Below are positions 11,681-25,279 of a DNA stretch of 64,000 bases, in pieces. Source of the stretch: Cichorium intybus (taxonomy: Eukaryota; Streptophyta; Magnoliopsida; Asterales; Asteraceae); the NCBI GenBank assembly GCA_023525715.1, contig CM042012.1, positions 56,168,705 through 56,232,704 of the forward strand. The letters run 5' to 3'. Under the pieces are notes generated by a model that saw nothing but the letters and a program-made list of their open reading frames with translations, searched no databases and was not told where the DNA came from. The translations under genes were made by a program, and so were the position numbers. How positions within the stretch are numbered: the first letter of the stretch is position 1; the number at the start of each line of letters is the position of its first letter.

Positions 11681-13888
11681 TGTTTAAATTAGCACCTCAG
11701 TGTTTTGGTTTTCTTGTCTATGTTTACATTTTTCAAGACAGGACGACATATTGTTACAAACCGTACCAAATCATGCGAAGTCCTAATTCCTGCAAGTTAT
11801 TGTAGTTTTCCTAAGGTGCTGACTTCAATCTTTAAGTTGGTGCCCTAGCGAAAACCTTTGAGTTTAGAACTTTTATTTTTGCTTCATCATTCTTTTATCA
11901 ACTATGCTTAATGGTAGATGTGCGAACTAAGATATATGTATGGGTTTGAAACACTTTGCATATATATTCTAATGAGATGATGATACATAGGATATGTCAA
12001 GATTTGAATTATGGAATACTAAACATATATATCATGCAAATTGAAATGTGATTACATATTAGATGTAACGTTTTGAATTATGAAATATTGAAGATATGTA
12101 AATCATTAAAGAGTTGCAAGCATGGGACTATTCTATTGGATACTAGTCGGGTAGTCGGTGAAGGCAAAAAAAAGTTTAACTAAGCTTATCACTTGGTATT
12201 AAAGGTGACACAAACTGACACGACACGCTAATCCGACATGAAATGAATAACTTCGGGTAAAATATTTCAACTCATTTTATTAAACGACTCGACACGACTC
12301 GGCACGAAAATTAATCGAGTAATGTTAGGGTTGAGAATTTCAACTCAAATATAAATTAACCATTTATTTATATGCAAGTATTTACTAATTTTTTCGATAA
12401 ATTTGATAGAACCAAAACAAAAACCATATATAAAACAAAAACTTAGAGACTGTTAGATAATTGTTGATTAATAAGAGCTGGTTGATTAAATGTCTGATCC
12501 AGTCAGACTTATCCTGAAGCTGACGGGATAAGAGGTAAATATTAAAGTTTAAGACCAAGTCAGAGGTAAATTTTAAGGTTATTAAACGGTTTAACTCGGA
12601 CCAAGTCGGACGTAACCTTTCACTGGACCCAGTAAGACGCAAATCAAACAGCCCCTTAGAGTTTAATCGCTTCGTAATACCGCATACTCCACAATCTCAT
12701 TTGGTCACTCCCTCCTCCTCATGACCTTGCCCCTCCGCCTCCCCAATTTTTTAGTTTTTCACTGTTTCTTTTTCGACCCCTAACTCCTACTCTTTCAACA
12801 TGTTTATTGTTCCACATGGCATGCCACGACACATTTATAAGGTCTAAACACTAACTCGTTAATCCAACAGAAAAATAAACGAATCAACACGACATGCACA
12901 ATAATTAAACATGTTAGTTAAGGTCAAACTCTATTAACTCGTTTAATTTTTAACTCGATACAAACCAATACAACACTATGTAATTGATATGATGCCAATG
13001 ATATTACAATTGATATCAAACTCACTTAGATGGACAAATCAACATCAATGACAACAAAATCAACGAGTCAAAACCTGTTGTTGAAAACCGAGATATTTTT
13101 TAAAAGAAAAAACATTGTTTTTATTTTAAAAAATCGAAATTTTATGATGGATTCGACTTTATGGTGTAAAAAAACAAAGAAAACAAACAAGAAAAACCAA
13201 TAATGATATGTTTTATGCAAACATGCAATTTTGTAATTTAATAATTCTTTAAAAACAAACCCAGTCTTTTTGAAACTAGAAACCGGCTTTTTCAGTTTAC
13301 TTTTGCTTTTAGACAAAAATTGAACCAAACTGAATCGTGATCAAAATATTTTGTATTTTAGGTTATAATTTTATAGTTATGCATAATACTATTTTCTTTT
13401 CTGCTATGTACTTTGACTTTTATATGAATGTATAAGTATTCCCCAAAAGTTGTAATAACTTTTGTGAAAGCATCTTAACATCATTATAACAACTTTAATA
13501 AAGGTAATATACGTGAGATATTTGTTTGAAGTCAAATGGGCATAATGGAAATGATATATACTAGTACAAAAGTTTGGCCATGATCATGATGGGTGGCATT
13601 GTGGCATGGGCCATCATTGTGTGAACAAAGGCCAACAACGGCTCAATCATCCTCATCCTCAACTCAATTAACCAACTTTCCATCATGCTACACCCTTTTT
13701 CATCATTGACTTTTTACTTATACTACACTTAGATTCAAGAATATTCATAATTTCTAGATACCCTCTTTCAAATACATATATGTGTATACAAAATGTTTTA
13801 AAATAAATCAAAAATACCAAACAACACATCCGAAACATAGTCAAAACTTAGTGTAAAAGTTGTGAAAGAATAAGATTGCAAGTATTAA
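11681..13888. other. Intergenic, AT-rich, with CGACACGAC-rich old repeat and a probable MITE
   Basis: No gene is recognised. From about 12205 to 12330 and again 12815 to 12985, words such as ACACGACACG and TTAACTCG recur, suggesting one old element split by another insertion (12450-12660). The rest, including 13061-13888 just downstream of the RING/VWA gene, is unannotated AT-rich sequence. Confidence 0.45.
12450..12660. mobile_element. Probable hAT-like MITE
   Basis: The left end TTAGAGACTGTTAGAT is roughly complementary to the right end CAAACAGCCCCTTAG, a TIR of the common plant form GGGGCTGTTTG. The inside contains the dyad GTCTGATCCAGTCAGAC and no coding sequence. The target duplication is not clear. 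Confidence 0.45.
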
Positions 13889-14061
13889 TTGTTACATGAC
13901 CATAAAGAGAAACATATACCCCCAAAAAAGCCCATTTCACCTTATGTACACCATCACCAAAAAAACAACATTTCAAGTTTTCAACCCAAAAACAAAACCA
14001 AGAACCCTAATTTCCCAAAACCCTTTATTTCTTTACACATATATTTCCCTCCAAACCCCTA

Positions 14062-15867
14062 TCACCTAGGTTTCGGTGCAACCGGTCGAACCAAGTTTGC
14101 TTGAGATCGAGTCAACATCTGAGCCATCGATGGTGTTTGATACGATCGAACTAGGCTCGAACCATCGGTTGAGTCGCCACGAGCCGTGGCTCGTTGCCAC
14201 GAATGTGAGCTCAACCCCGATAATATATAAGCCCTACCCGATGCCTCGTACACGTGTCGGCTAGCCATCCTCTCTTGCATTTCTTTTAACTCCGCATCTA
14301 AAGCCATACAAAGCCGGTCCCCGGACCTAGCCGACACTGTTCCCGATAGAACCCTACGGCACTCTTCGAGTGCACCCACGGCACGGGTCAAATCACCCCC
14401 CTCGGCTGCAGCTCTCGCTTGTACCATGGCTTCGGCTGCTTGTAACCGGTTCCTTTGTCGATCTACTTCAATCGAAACCACATTTTCTTCCCCGACTTTT
14501 TCCGGTCTTTTTATTGTGACTTCTTCGGTTACTAAATTCACGGTCTCTTTCGTGAATGGGTCGGTGTAATAGCAACGTACTTTGAATAACGACGAAGTCA
14601 ACTCTTTCTCTTTTGGGATGTTGACCGAAACGAGAAAATCGCGTTCCTCGTCGGCGTACAGATCGCCGACATCGATGATGCCGGATCTTCGATCCGGCAT
14701 CAGATGATTCTTGTAACTTCCGGCTTTTAAAGATTTAAGCCGAATGTTAGGGTTTTCGGTCTCGATAATCACTTGAAGACCTTTGACCACAACGCTCAAA
14801 AGTCCACCAATACATTGAGCAAACGCATCTTGAATCACACTTTCGGTTTCAATAAACGAAAATGTCCCCCCGGAGATTTCAGAAACCGTATGCATCAATG
14901 ACGCATCATGATCCGTTCCAAACCCGAACGTGTGGACCGGAATCTTGATTCCGGTTCCGGACCCAGGAAGAAGTGATTGATAGTTTGACCGGTTTTGGTT
15001 TTGGTCACCGGAAATGAAATTAGAATTGGAACCCGCGGTTAAAGTATAAGTATCTTGTCCATCGGATAGCAGTATTATACTCGTGACCGAATTCTTTTCA
15101 CGGCGGTCTTCCATCACTTTCCTGCCTTTGCTCAGCCCTTCGGCGATATTCGTGCCGCCATTTGCCGCCAATGAGTTGACAGCTTGTAACGCCTGTTGTT
15201 TCCCGGAACCCGACATTTTCCGTAACGGGAACAGGCGGCGGGCGGTAGAGGAGAACGCGATCACCGCCAGCCGGTCAGCAGGGCCAAGGTTTTGAATCAC
15301 AAAACCCATGGCCCGTTTAAGCAACGCGAGTTTTGTCCCAGCCATGCTACCACTAATATCAAGAACCGTAACAAGGTCAACCGGGGCCCGTGGGCCCCTA
15401 CTTTGACCAGGGTTGACCACCCCAGAAACCGGAGCTTTCAAGTGGATCAAAACCGTGAAATCATCCACGGATGTTGACCGTGGGACCGCCGGAACTTCGG
15501 TGTATGTTTCCATTTTTACCCTTTGTAGATCCGATTCGTGTGATGTGGCTTTTGGTGTTTGTACGTCTAATGGTTCATCGTCGTTGAAGACTGGCGGCTC
15601 GTTCGCCGGAAAAACTGTGGTGGTGATGCGGCGGTTGGAGTTTTGTTGTGGCGGAAACTGGCGGAACACCGCCATCACCGGATTATTTAAATTACTGGAA
15701 CCTTGTAACGGAACTTCTTTCCATTTTGCCCGACAAATTGGACAGATTTGGTTGCCGTGTTTTACGTTTGAAGAAATACATTGAAAATGGAACGAATGCG
15801 AACATTCTGCTGTAAATATTGCTTGCCCTTCGCCGCGTTTCATTGACGTTAAACATATTGTGCATTT
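14062..15867 (-). CDS. WAV3-like: RING and VWA domain E3 ubiquitin ligase, WAV3 family, exon 2
   Basis: Main exon (601 codons plus stop) of a WAV3/WAVH/EDA40-type protein; joined to exon 1 it gives 676 aa, against roughly 700 for the family. The acceptor TTTACTTTCAG lies just before 15867 and is in phase 0. Domains in the spliced protein: RING-H2 at about 77-120 (CTICL, CSHSFHFQC, CPICRAKW); von Willebrand A from about 238, with the metal-site motif DISGSM at 245-250 and LLSDGQD later; and the family's conserved tail with MAQMLTRSQAN. Known members are E3 ligases acting in root growth and auxin-related responses. That role is inferred from family membership. The frame is intact. The upstream codons in this frame (MYLPFF...) are intron. 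Confidence 0.95.
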   Translation of the reverse strand, partial: KCTICLTSMKRGEGQAIFTAECSHSFHFQCISSNVKHGNQICPICRAKWKEVPLQGSSNLNNPVMAVFRQFPPQQNSNRRITTTVFPANEPPVFNDDEPLDVQTPKATSHESDLQRVKMETYTEVPAVPRSTSVDDFTVLIHLKAPVSGVVNPGQSRGPRAPVDLVTVLDISGSMAGTKLALLKRAMGFVIQNLGPADRLAVIAFSSTARRLFPLRKMSGSGKQQALQAVNSLAANGGTNIAEGLSKGRKVMEDRREKNSVTSIILLSDGQDTYTLTAGSNSNFISGDQNQNRSNYQSLLPGSGTGIKIPVHTFGFGTDHDASLMHTVSEISGGTFSFIETESVIQDAFAQCIGGLLSVVVKGLQVIIETENPNIRLKSLKAGSYKNHLMPDRRSGIIDVGDLYADEERDFLVSVNIPKEKELTSSLFKVRCYYTDPFTKETVNLVTEEVTIKRPEKVGEENVVSIEVDRQRNRLQAAEAMVQARAAAEGGDLTRAVGALEECRRVLSGTVSARSGDRLCMALDAELKEMQERMASRHVYEASGRAYILSGLSSHSWQRATARGDSTDGSSLVRSYQTPSMAQMLTRSQANLVRPVAPKPR

Positions 15868-16935
15868 CTGAAAGTAAAAATTAAAAAACGGTAAATACAA
15901 GAAATAGTAACTTAACTTTTTATTTGTTTATTATAATAATATAATTACAGCTCGAAAGTCTTTTTTTACTGTTCTCTCATGTTTTAACTAGAAAACAAGA
16001 ACGAGTTCGCTACTACTACTATAAAAGTCAAAAAACATCAAAAGTACAAGAACAAAAGAATAAAACAACCGCATCGAACATAGGGTTTGACACAAATTTT
16101 TGGTTGTTTTCAAGATTTGTTGGATTATTGTCTAATTCTTATAATTGATTCTTATGGTCAAAAATTAACAGTCAACAAATGAGGGCGTCTACTTTTGCAC
16201 GAGTGGTTTTAAAGTTTTATCCTCACATATTGACAACGTAAGGTAAATGTGAACTATATGTCGCCGAAATAATTTTAATGTTTTATAATATATACGATGT
16301 CAATATACAATCGACCAATCGGATTTGTTCAAACTAAGAAACCGTCTTTGTCCATACGAAAAAGTGGGAAAAAAAAAAGACCTTGTTATGTTTCAACGTA
16401 TTTCATTAATTGGTTTGAAGATCTATATATGTAAGCAATAATTAATAAAAGAAAATTAACTTCTCATTATTCCTATGACAACATCAAATATTAGAAATAG
16501 AATTAGACCTTGTTATCTTGATGACATTCACACGCAATGATTTCGTATTGCTAACTTTATTTATAAAATAAGGTTACAAATTGACCCAATAACTTTTTCA
16601 TCAACATAAAACACGGTGAAAGTTAGTGTTAGGCTCCATGACTTATTCTTTTTACCTATTTTCCATTGCTTTTGTTATGTACCAATCTTACTTTTTGAAA
16701 TAAGGTCAAAATACATAAAGCATGTATAGTTTCAAAAAGAAAATCTTGATTACAAATGCAAATTTCAAGAACTTCGAATACAAAATCTAGCCCAACAAAA
16801 TTCAGAAAATTTACACATCAATTATTTGTTTCGTTAATCTTTTGGAAGATAAATAATCGGAAAAAATGTATAAAACAAATTGCTAATAAGTTGATGAAAT
16901 AAAATTCTAGAAAACGATAACGTTTGAGAACAAAC
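15868..16935 (-). other. Intron 1 of the WAV3-family gene
   Basis: 1,068-bp AT-rich GT-AG intron between exon 1 and exon 2. No nested element is recognised. Its first ~50 bp are retained in the inverted copy at 63885-63935. Confidence 0.85.
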
Positions 16936-17160
16936 CTTAGACGATCTGCTCAAGCTTTTAGACAAGCGTAAGGCTGGAGACCACGGCCGAGGAATAGTCG
17001 CGGATCCACCGAGGCTCCATTGGTCCGGCACCGGAGACAACAACGCAGCGTCGGAGAACCGCTCAGAGTGGGGTGGCGAGACATCTCCGTCAGCCGGAGG
17101 CACATAAACACACAAATTAGAACCCAAAGCCATCTTCACTTTCCGCCATTTACTCCCCAT
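16936..17160 (-). CDS. WAV3-like: WAV3-family E3 ligase, exon 1
   Basis: Encodes the first 75 residues, beginning MGSKWRKVKMALGSNLC, which matches the conserved N-terminus of WAV3-family proteins. ATG is at 17160-17158. The in-frame codons upstream contain no ATG, so this start is well supported. The exon ends at a canonical donor (CTAAG|GTTTGT, after 16936) in phase 0. It is rich in Ser and Pro, with RPWSPALRLSKSLSRSSK before the junction. A 38-nt piece of its 3' end, plus promoter and intron start, is duplicated in reverse near 63847. Confidence 0.92.
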
Positions 17161-18070
17161 TTCACCAAATCCGTTTGAATTAAACAAGATCTGGAAGTGG
17201 GTGTTAAGCAAGATTAGGTGAAAGTGAAGGCGATAAATGGGTGTCGACGAAAATTTGGGGGAAATGGCCAAATTGGTGAGTTGCACGGAAACCTAGAAGG
17301 GGTTTTAAAGAGGTGTGGAAGGCTATGACTGAAGAAAAAAGGGTTTACAGAGTGCAGAAGATAATGAATGATGGGGTTGAGTGTTTACTCTTCTTGGCGG
17401 GCATTTATTGAATTGTATAGAGGGAAGATGAAGAAGGGGAAAGAAGAATGATCTACTCTTTCTATTTCTATTTTTCTTTTTATGGGGGATTTTGTTGACT
17501 TTGGGTTTTGAGTTTGTGGTGGAATAATAGAATAAGGACAAAAACTTTAAGCTAAATTCCCATGCACTAAAATTTGATGTAAAAAAAATGTTTTTGTAGA
17601 TAAGTTATATAAATTTTTGGAATATTTTCTTGATGATAGTTTTGTTTTGGTGTGATACAGTTATACGGTTTTATATATATTGTAATTATGTTTTGAAAGA
17701 AAGTTAAAAAAATACAATGATTAAAAAAGTTAACTAGAGTCTTATTGGAGACATTGGCATGTATGTATAGACGGTTTAAACAATTTAAAATGTTATGATT
17801 ATTTAGATATGTTACTTCTTGACATTTTTTGGTATATATTTGATGGGATACTTGAGATGTTGGAGTTGGACCAAACGAGAAGGCTGATAGAGACTTATTT
17901 CCTTAATCCCTTAATTATGTTTTTTCCAGTTTTCATTTTTGAAAATAAAATAAAAAGACCGACATTATATGCTAATGTTGAATAAGATGTTAGTACAGTT
18001 TTGAACACCTCTATCACATTTTTTGTTGGGTGATACTAAAAAGACTTTTAATGAGATATGTGTAGAATAT
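17161..18070 (-). promoter_or_regulatory. 5' UTR and upstream region of the WAV3-family gene
   Basis: Sequence upstream of the start codon. The interval from about 17400 to 18070 is duplicated in inverted orientation at 62920-63743, with high similarity in the 200 bp nearest the gene (for example CCACCACAAACTCAAAACC in the copy). A CTATACAAT word near 17411 (minus strand) is a possible TATA element, weakly supported. Confidence 0.6.
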
Positions 18071-18541
<471 letters not shown>

Positions 18542-18596
18542 CTTTATTTTTACACAATATTTTTCAATAAAAATATACCGAATTTTATATACCCGC

Positions 18597-18716
18597 GATT
18601 TAGAGATACAAAAAAAAATTCAAAAAAAAACATTTTTTTGCATATGCATATATGCATAGTCCTATGCATATGCAAAAATTTTATTTTTTTGAAATTTTTT
18701 ATACCTCTATAACTTG
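18597..18716. repeat. Foldback inverted repeat between two AT arrays
   Basis: Two ~55-bp arms are reverse complements: left TTTAGAGATAC...TTTTTTTGCATATGCATA, right TATGCATATGCAAAAA...TACCTCTATAA, with almost no loop. It is flanked by AT arrays on both sides, so a small foldback MITE that jumped into, or seeded, TA repeats is possible. Confidence 0.7.
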
Positions 18717-18717
18717 A

Positions 18718-19149
<432 letters not shown>

Positions 19150-19206
<57 letters not shown>
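19150..19206. repeat. (AT)n microsatellite
   Basis: AT repeat with a single G interruption, on the right flank of the MITE. Confidence 0.9.
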
Positions 19207-19207
<1 letters not shown>

Positions 19208-21620
19208 TATGAAACATTTAGAAATCCGTATAAAATTAGAAATGATTTAAATAGAAAAAGTACAAAAATGATGTTTTGGTTTCTAATTTATAAAGATTAT
19301 AGAAATAGTATCTATATTTCATAAAATTATAGTAATAGTCCTTGCTTAATAGTCATTTTATAAAAACGATCCATATGTTTTATAAAGTTACACAAATGAT
19401 CCATGTCTAATAGCGAATTCATAAAATTGTCCCTCTGTTTCAAAAACGTACCAAAATCATCCATGCATTTAAGAGAATTACAAAAGGTCTGCACCTAATT
19501 GAAAATTTCTAGAATCGAATCTCTTTTTTCTACAGATGCATAGATATGTTCAATGTTTAATAGCAAAATAACATAAATGGTACATGTGTCGCACAAAATT
19601 ACAAAATGGTATGTCTAATAGCGAATTTACAAGCATGCTTCCCATTTTTCACATAAATTATATAAACATATATCAGACATATTTAGGAACTTGTGCAGAT
19701 TTACAAAAATGGTCCCTCTTAAATAGAAATTTACAGAATTGATCCTTATGGTCTATAGTTTATAGAAACATTGTAGCAATAGTCCATATATCTCATAAAA
19801 TTATAGTAATGGTCCTCGCTTAATAGCAATTGTACAGAAACGATCTTATGTGTTTTACAAAGTTACCGAAGTGATCTATGTCTAATTGTGACTTTGTATA
19901 ATTGTCCCCCTGTTTCAAAAATATTACAAAAATTATCCCCACTTTTAAGAGAATTACAAAAAGGTCTCGCCTAATTGAAAATTTCTAGAAGTGATCCTTT
20001 TTTATAGTATTATAAATATGATTAATATATAATAGCAAAATAACATAAATGATCCATGTGTCACACAAATTTACAAAAAATGGTCTGTATAATAGTGAAT
20101 TTAGAGACATGCTCCCGTGTTTCATAAAAATTAAATAAACTTGTAGCATGCATATTTAGGAATCCCTGCAGATTTATAAAAATGGTCCTTGCTAAATTGA
20201 AAATTTACAAAATGATCCTTGTGGTCTCTACATTATCAAAAAATTACATAAATAGTCGATATATTTCATAAACTTACACTAATGGTCCTTGCATGATAGT
20301 AACATTCCAAAAACAGTCAATATGTTTTATAAAGTTATGGAAATGATCAATGTCTAATAGTGATTTGTAGAATTGTCCCTCTATTTTAAAAAACTTTACC
20401 AAAATTGTCCCTAGATTTAAGAGAATAGCAAAAAGGTCCCAGCCTAATTGAAAATTTCTGGAAGTGATCCGTTTTTTTAAAGAATTATAGATATGGTCAA
20501 TGTCTAATAGCTAAATAACAGAAATGGTCCATTTGTCACACAAAATTACAAAAATGGTCTATCAATAAGCGAAGTCACAGACATGCTTCCCACGTTTCAC
20601 TAAAATTACATAAACATTTACCGGACACATTTAGGAATCCATGTAGATTTACATAACTGGTCCTTGTTAAATAGAGAAATTACAAAAATGATATTTGTGG
20701 TCTCTAATTTATAAAAAAAATTATAGAAATAGTTCATATATGTCATAAAATTATAGTAATGGTCCTTGCTTAATAGCAATTTTACAAAACAGTCCATGTG
20801 TTCTACAAAGGTATAGAAATAATCCATGTCTAATAGCGAATTTGTAGAATTGTAACTCTATTTCAAAAATAACTTACCAAAATTGTCTTTGCATTTAAGA
20901 AGATTACAAAAAGGTCCTCACCTAATTGAAAATTTCTAGAAGTGATCCCCCTTTTTAAAAAAACTATAGATATGGTCAATGTCTAATAGCAAAATAATAG
21001 AGTTGGTCTATCTGTAACATAAAATTACAATTGGTCCATGTGTCACATAAAATTACAAAAATGAACACTCTAATAGAGAATTTACAAACATGTTTCCCGT
21101 GTTTCACAGAATTTACATAAACATTTACTAGTCACATTTAGGAATCCATGCAGATTTATAGAAATAGTCCTTGATAAGTAGAAAATCATAGAAATGATCA
21201 ATGACCTATTTCTAAAAAAAATTACAGAAATAATCTGTATATTTTATAAAATTACAGTAATGGTCCTTGTTAAATATCGATTTTATATAAACGGTCCATG
21301 TGTTTTATAAAGTTATAGAAATGATCCATGTCTGATAGTGAATTGTAGAAATTGTTCATCTGTTTCAAAAAATTACCAAAATTGTTCCTATATTTAAGAG
21401 AATTATTGAAAGGTTGTTGCCTAATTGAAAATTTCTAGAAGTGATCTATTTTTTATAGTGTTATATATATGGTCAACGTCTAGTAGCAAAATAGCAGAAA
21501 TGGTTCATTTGTCACACAAAATTACGGGAATGGTATGTCGAATAACAAATTTACATACATGCTCCTATTGTTTTACAAAAATTACAGAAATTGACCTTGT
21601 GTAAAGGACCTTTACAAGAA
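19207..21620. repeat. Tandem array of five ~475-bp units
   Basis: The landmark CATTTAGGAATCC(A)TGCAGATTTA recurs at about 19207, 19680, 20153, 20628 and 21126, giving periods of 473, 473, 475 and 498 bp. A second landmark (TTGTCCCTCTGTTTCAAAAA) keeps the same spacing. Each unit is itself built from roughly 40-bp modules of the form AATGGTCC(A/T)TG...TAATAG...TTACAAA. Units are diverged, so the array is old. No conserved open frame is present. Confidence 0.88.
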
Positions 21621-21759
21621 CAGTGCCAAAATTTTGATTTTTATAAATTTGTCGCAACATGCAGGCCATACTATTAGTTTTAAACATTAATGATTATTAA
21701 TATTATCAATGAAATTTACATTGCATTCATTAAGTTTGGATATTATTATTATTTTCTTG

Positions 21760-24700
21760 AGTAAACTCGTGGTTATTGGCACATTGCACGTGATCTCTTT
21801 AGTCATTCTCAAGTATTTAAGAATATTCTTCACAGCCACCCAATGACTTTCTCGTGGGTTTTGTTGCTACCTACTCGTCATGTTTAAGGCATAATAAACA
21901 CCTGGTCTCGTATAGAACATGGCATGCATAAAGGATCTAATTGTTGAGGCATATGGGATCCCATTCATTCTTTCTAGCTCATCTCTTGTGTTACGCATTG
22001 AGATTTCCTTAGAATAATACCATGTAGTATAGGAAAAAATCCTATATTGGAATATTTCATCTTGAACCTTTTCAAGATATTATCAATATATACACTTTGA
22101 CTTAACCTAGTTAATCGCCTTGATATATCTCTATAGATCTTAATGTCAAGTATATATGCAGCCTCACCTAAATATTTCATAGAGAAATAATTTCCAAGGA
22201 AAGACTTAACACCTTTTAAGCTCAAAATGTCATTCCCAACTGATAGTATGTCATTTGCATACAATACTAGGAATGTTACCCCCTTGTAATACTTTTCTTT
22301 TAAACACAGGAGTCATCTTCATTCTTGATGAACCCAAAATCAGTGATTTTCTCATCAAATCGAATATTCCAGCTACGAGATGATTGTTTCAATCCATAAA
22401 TGGATCTCTTTAGCTTACACACTTTATTTGGATACTTTGGATCGACAAAAGCTTCTAGCTAGTCCATATAGACATCCTCTAATAAGTGCCCATTCAGAAA
22501 ATTCGTTTTGACGTCCATTTGTCATATCTCATAGTCATAATATGCAACTATGACAAATAGTATCCTAATAGACTTGATCATTACCACTGGCGAAAAGGTT
22601 TCATCATAGTCTATATTATGACTTTAAGTGAGACAACTCTCGCCTTAAAAGTTTGTAAGTTTCCATCCATGTCAATTTTCTTCTTGAAACTCCATTTGCT
22701 CCCTATAGTATTACTATTTGGAAAAAGATGAACTAAGTCCCATACTTAGTTGTCTTACATGGACTGCATCTCGGTGTTCATGGCTTTAAGCCATTTGTCG
22801 GATTCTGATTCTAACATAGCAGATTGGTAACTGACCGGCTCATCGGAATTTATCATATAACATTTCTTATCGGTTAAGAGAAAACCATATCTCTCGAGTT
22901 CTTGACAAACCTTACTAGATCTATGAACGCCTTGTGTTTCTATGTGTTCCTGATCAACTACTTGCCTAGGTTTAAAATCTTTATGTTGAGAACTAGTGTC
23001 GACCTCTAGTGTATATGGTCATGGTTCTTCTTCAAGATCTATATGCCTCCCACTTGCTTTGTTACTCAGAAACTTGCTTTCCAAAAACTCATCTTTTCGA
23101 GCAATAAATATCTTATTCTTGGAATGGATGTAGAAATAGCATACAATGCTATCTTTAGGATATCCTCCAAAGGTACACTTCATAGATCTTAGGTCGAGTT
23201 TACTTGAAGCCTCTTGTTTAATATAGACTTCACAACCCCACACCTTTAAGTAAGATAAGGATGGAATTTATCCATGTCATGACGCATAGGGTGTATTGTC
23301 TACCTTTTTGGTTGGAGCTATATTCAAAATACGGGCTACAACTTGCAAAGCATAACGCCCACAAAAATAAACGGAGGGTAGTCATAACCATCATAGGTCG
23401 AACCATAACTAATAGGGGCCGATTCCTCCTTTTAGAAACACTGTTTTGTTGAGGTGTCCTGGGTAGATTGAGTTGTGAGATGATCCCACAACTCATTATA
23501 TGATCTAATAACTCTTGATTTAGATACTCGCCCCCTCTATTCGAGTGAACGACCTTTATGGTCTTGTTGAGCTGGTCCTCAACTTCACTTTGAAACAATT
23601 TGAACATTCCAAACGCTTCATGTTTATGTTTCATCATATAAACATAAACATAATGATTAAATTCATTCGTAAAAGTAATAAAGTATATCTCACCATACCT
23701 AGATATGACTTTGAAAGGTCCACATACATCACTATGTATGATCCCTAACAAGTCTTCATCTCTTTCACTCATGCTAGAGAAAGGAGCATTGATCGTCTTT
23801 CCACATAAACAAGGTTCACATATATCAAACAATTAATCCTCATTTTCCTTCAAAAGTCCATTCTTTCGAAGTTGGGATATGCGCTTCTTGTTTATATGGC
23901 CAAGACGACAATGTCCTATATATGTTTTGCTCAAATCACATTTGGGTTTCTTGGTGGAATTATGGTATATAGAGCTTTGGTTTGGAGTAGAATCAAGGTT
24001 TACTTCACAAATTCCATTTAGAGGCCTAGCCTTAGAATAAAATATATCATTTTTAGAAACGTGAATGTCATCATTCATAAGACTGAAAGTAAAACATATT
24101 GTCTTAATTTTGCAATAAGAATAATATTCCTAGTCAAACTAGGAACATAACAAACATTATTTAATGTTAGATACAAGCCATTAGGTAGTAATAAATCATA
24201 ATCTCCTAGTGAATGAACTGCAACTATTGCATCGTTCCCTACATGGAGCACCACCTCGCTTTCCTCCAGTCGCTTATTCCTTTTGAACCCTTGTAACATA
24301 GTACAAATATGAGTTCCACAACCGGTATCAAATACCCAAGAGTTAGGAGATAAATTATAAAGCTCTAAATCTATCACGTAGATACATAAAGTTCCTTCTC
24401 CGGACTTCTTCTTCTTTTGCTCAGCAAGGTAAGTAGGTATTTTCTTTTCTAGTGCCCAACTATGCCACATTCGAAGCACGCATCTTCTTTGGCTACCTTT
24501 GCTTTCTTTTTGGGTTAGGGAGGAGGCAGAGTAGCCTTTTTTTCCATCCCTTTGGCAACTTTTTCTTTCCTTTTTCCCTTGTAGTTCTTTGGGTGGTTTA
24601 GATTTGGTTATTTGCACAATATTCCCTTATCATGAGAACATTAGAGGTCTTCTTTGAAAGATTCTTTTAGACGGTTTGGAGTATCCCATGCAACTCCAGG

Positions 24701-25279
24701 ATAGATAGATTGGTTCCAACCATTCATGTTGTAAGTTACGATGAAAGGATCAAAAGACTTTGTCAAGAAATTAAAGATCATATCAGTTGCCAATTCATTG
24801 GAAATCAAACTCCAAGACGAGCCAATTAATATATATAACTCTTAATATTCAGCACATAAGAGCTCATCGCCTGCCCTTCCTCCATCATACAAGCATGGAA
24901 AGCCAGAACAATTTCGAACCTTTATGTTCTTACAAGTTATTGAAACGTCCCCTTTAGTTGGTTGATCATGTCGTAAGGCGAATTATTCTCCAAGTCCTTC
25001 TGAAGTTCAATGAACATTGTGGCTTACACGAGACATGATACGTCGATGGAATCATCCACCTTCTTTAACCATGCACCATGTGTGGTTTTAGAAGTGACCG
25101 GGGAGGGGGGGCTCTTTAGGAGGTGGTTCATTGAGAAAATAGTCATTCATTTCCAGTTTGAGAACTATTCTCACATTACGATACGAATCCAAGAAGTTGG
25201 TGTAATTTAATTTTTCCTTTTCGAGAACAGAACGTAATGAAAGGTTGTTTGAGGTCAGGTTTGAAGTGTTTGGTGTCAT
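21760..25279 (-). pseudogene. Old Copia retrotransposon gag-pol, heavily decayed
   Basis: Minus-strand coding remnants in correct Copia order. Gag start at 25279 (MTPNTSNLTSNN, then LEKEKLNYTNFLDSYRN). Zinc knuckle near 24480 (CFECG...) with a stop and Tyr in place of the last Cys. Protease WVFDTGCGTHIC (24075-24617). Pre-integrase GHCRLGHINKKR (23833-24078). Integrase DIIHSDVCGPF-like and HSNRGGEYL (23230-23832). RT with the YVDD equivalent changed to MYANDI (22264), and an RNase H start at about 21770-21960. The end of RNase H and the 3' LTR are missing where the tandem array begins. Frameshifts and stops are numerous. Confidence 0.88.

Noticed and set aside
15083..15784. Plus-strand frames opposite the RING/VWA gene
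   Set aside because: Antisense shadows of a conserved coding exon.
15868..15900. First 11 residues of the long frame over exon 2
   Set aside because: They are intron sequence ahead of the TTTACTTTCAG acceptor and begin without ATG.
17161..17286. 42-residue N-terminal extension of the WAV3-family exon 1
   Set aside because: The frame is open but contains no ATG; the family start MGSKW is at 17160.
19207..21620. CRISPR-like array
   Set aside because: The repeat is a diverged 475-bp tandem unit in plant DNA, without short identical repeats and unique spacers.
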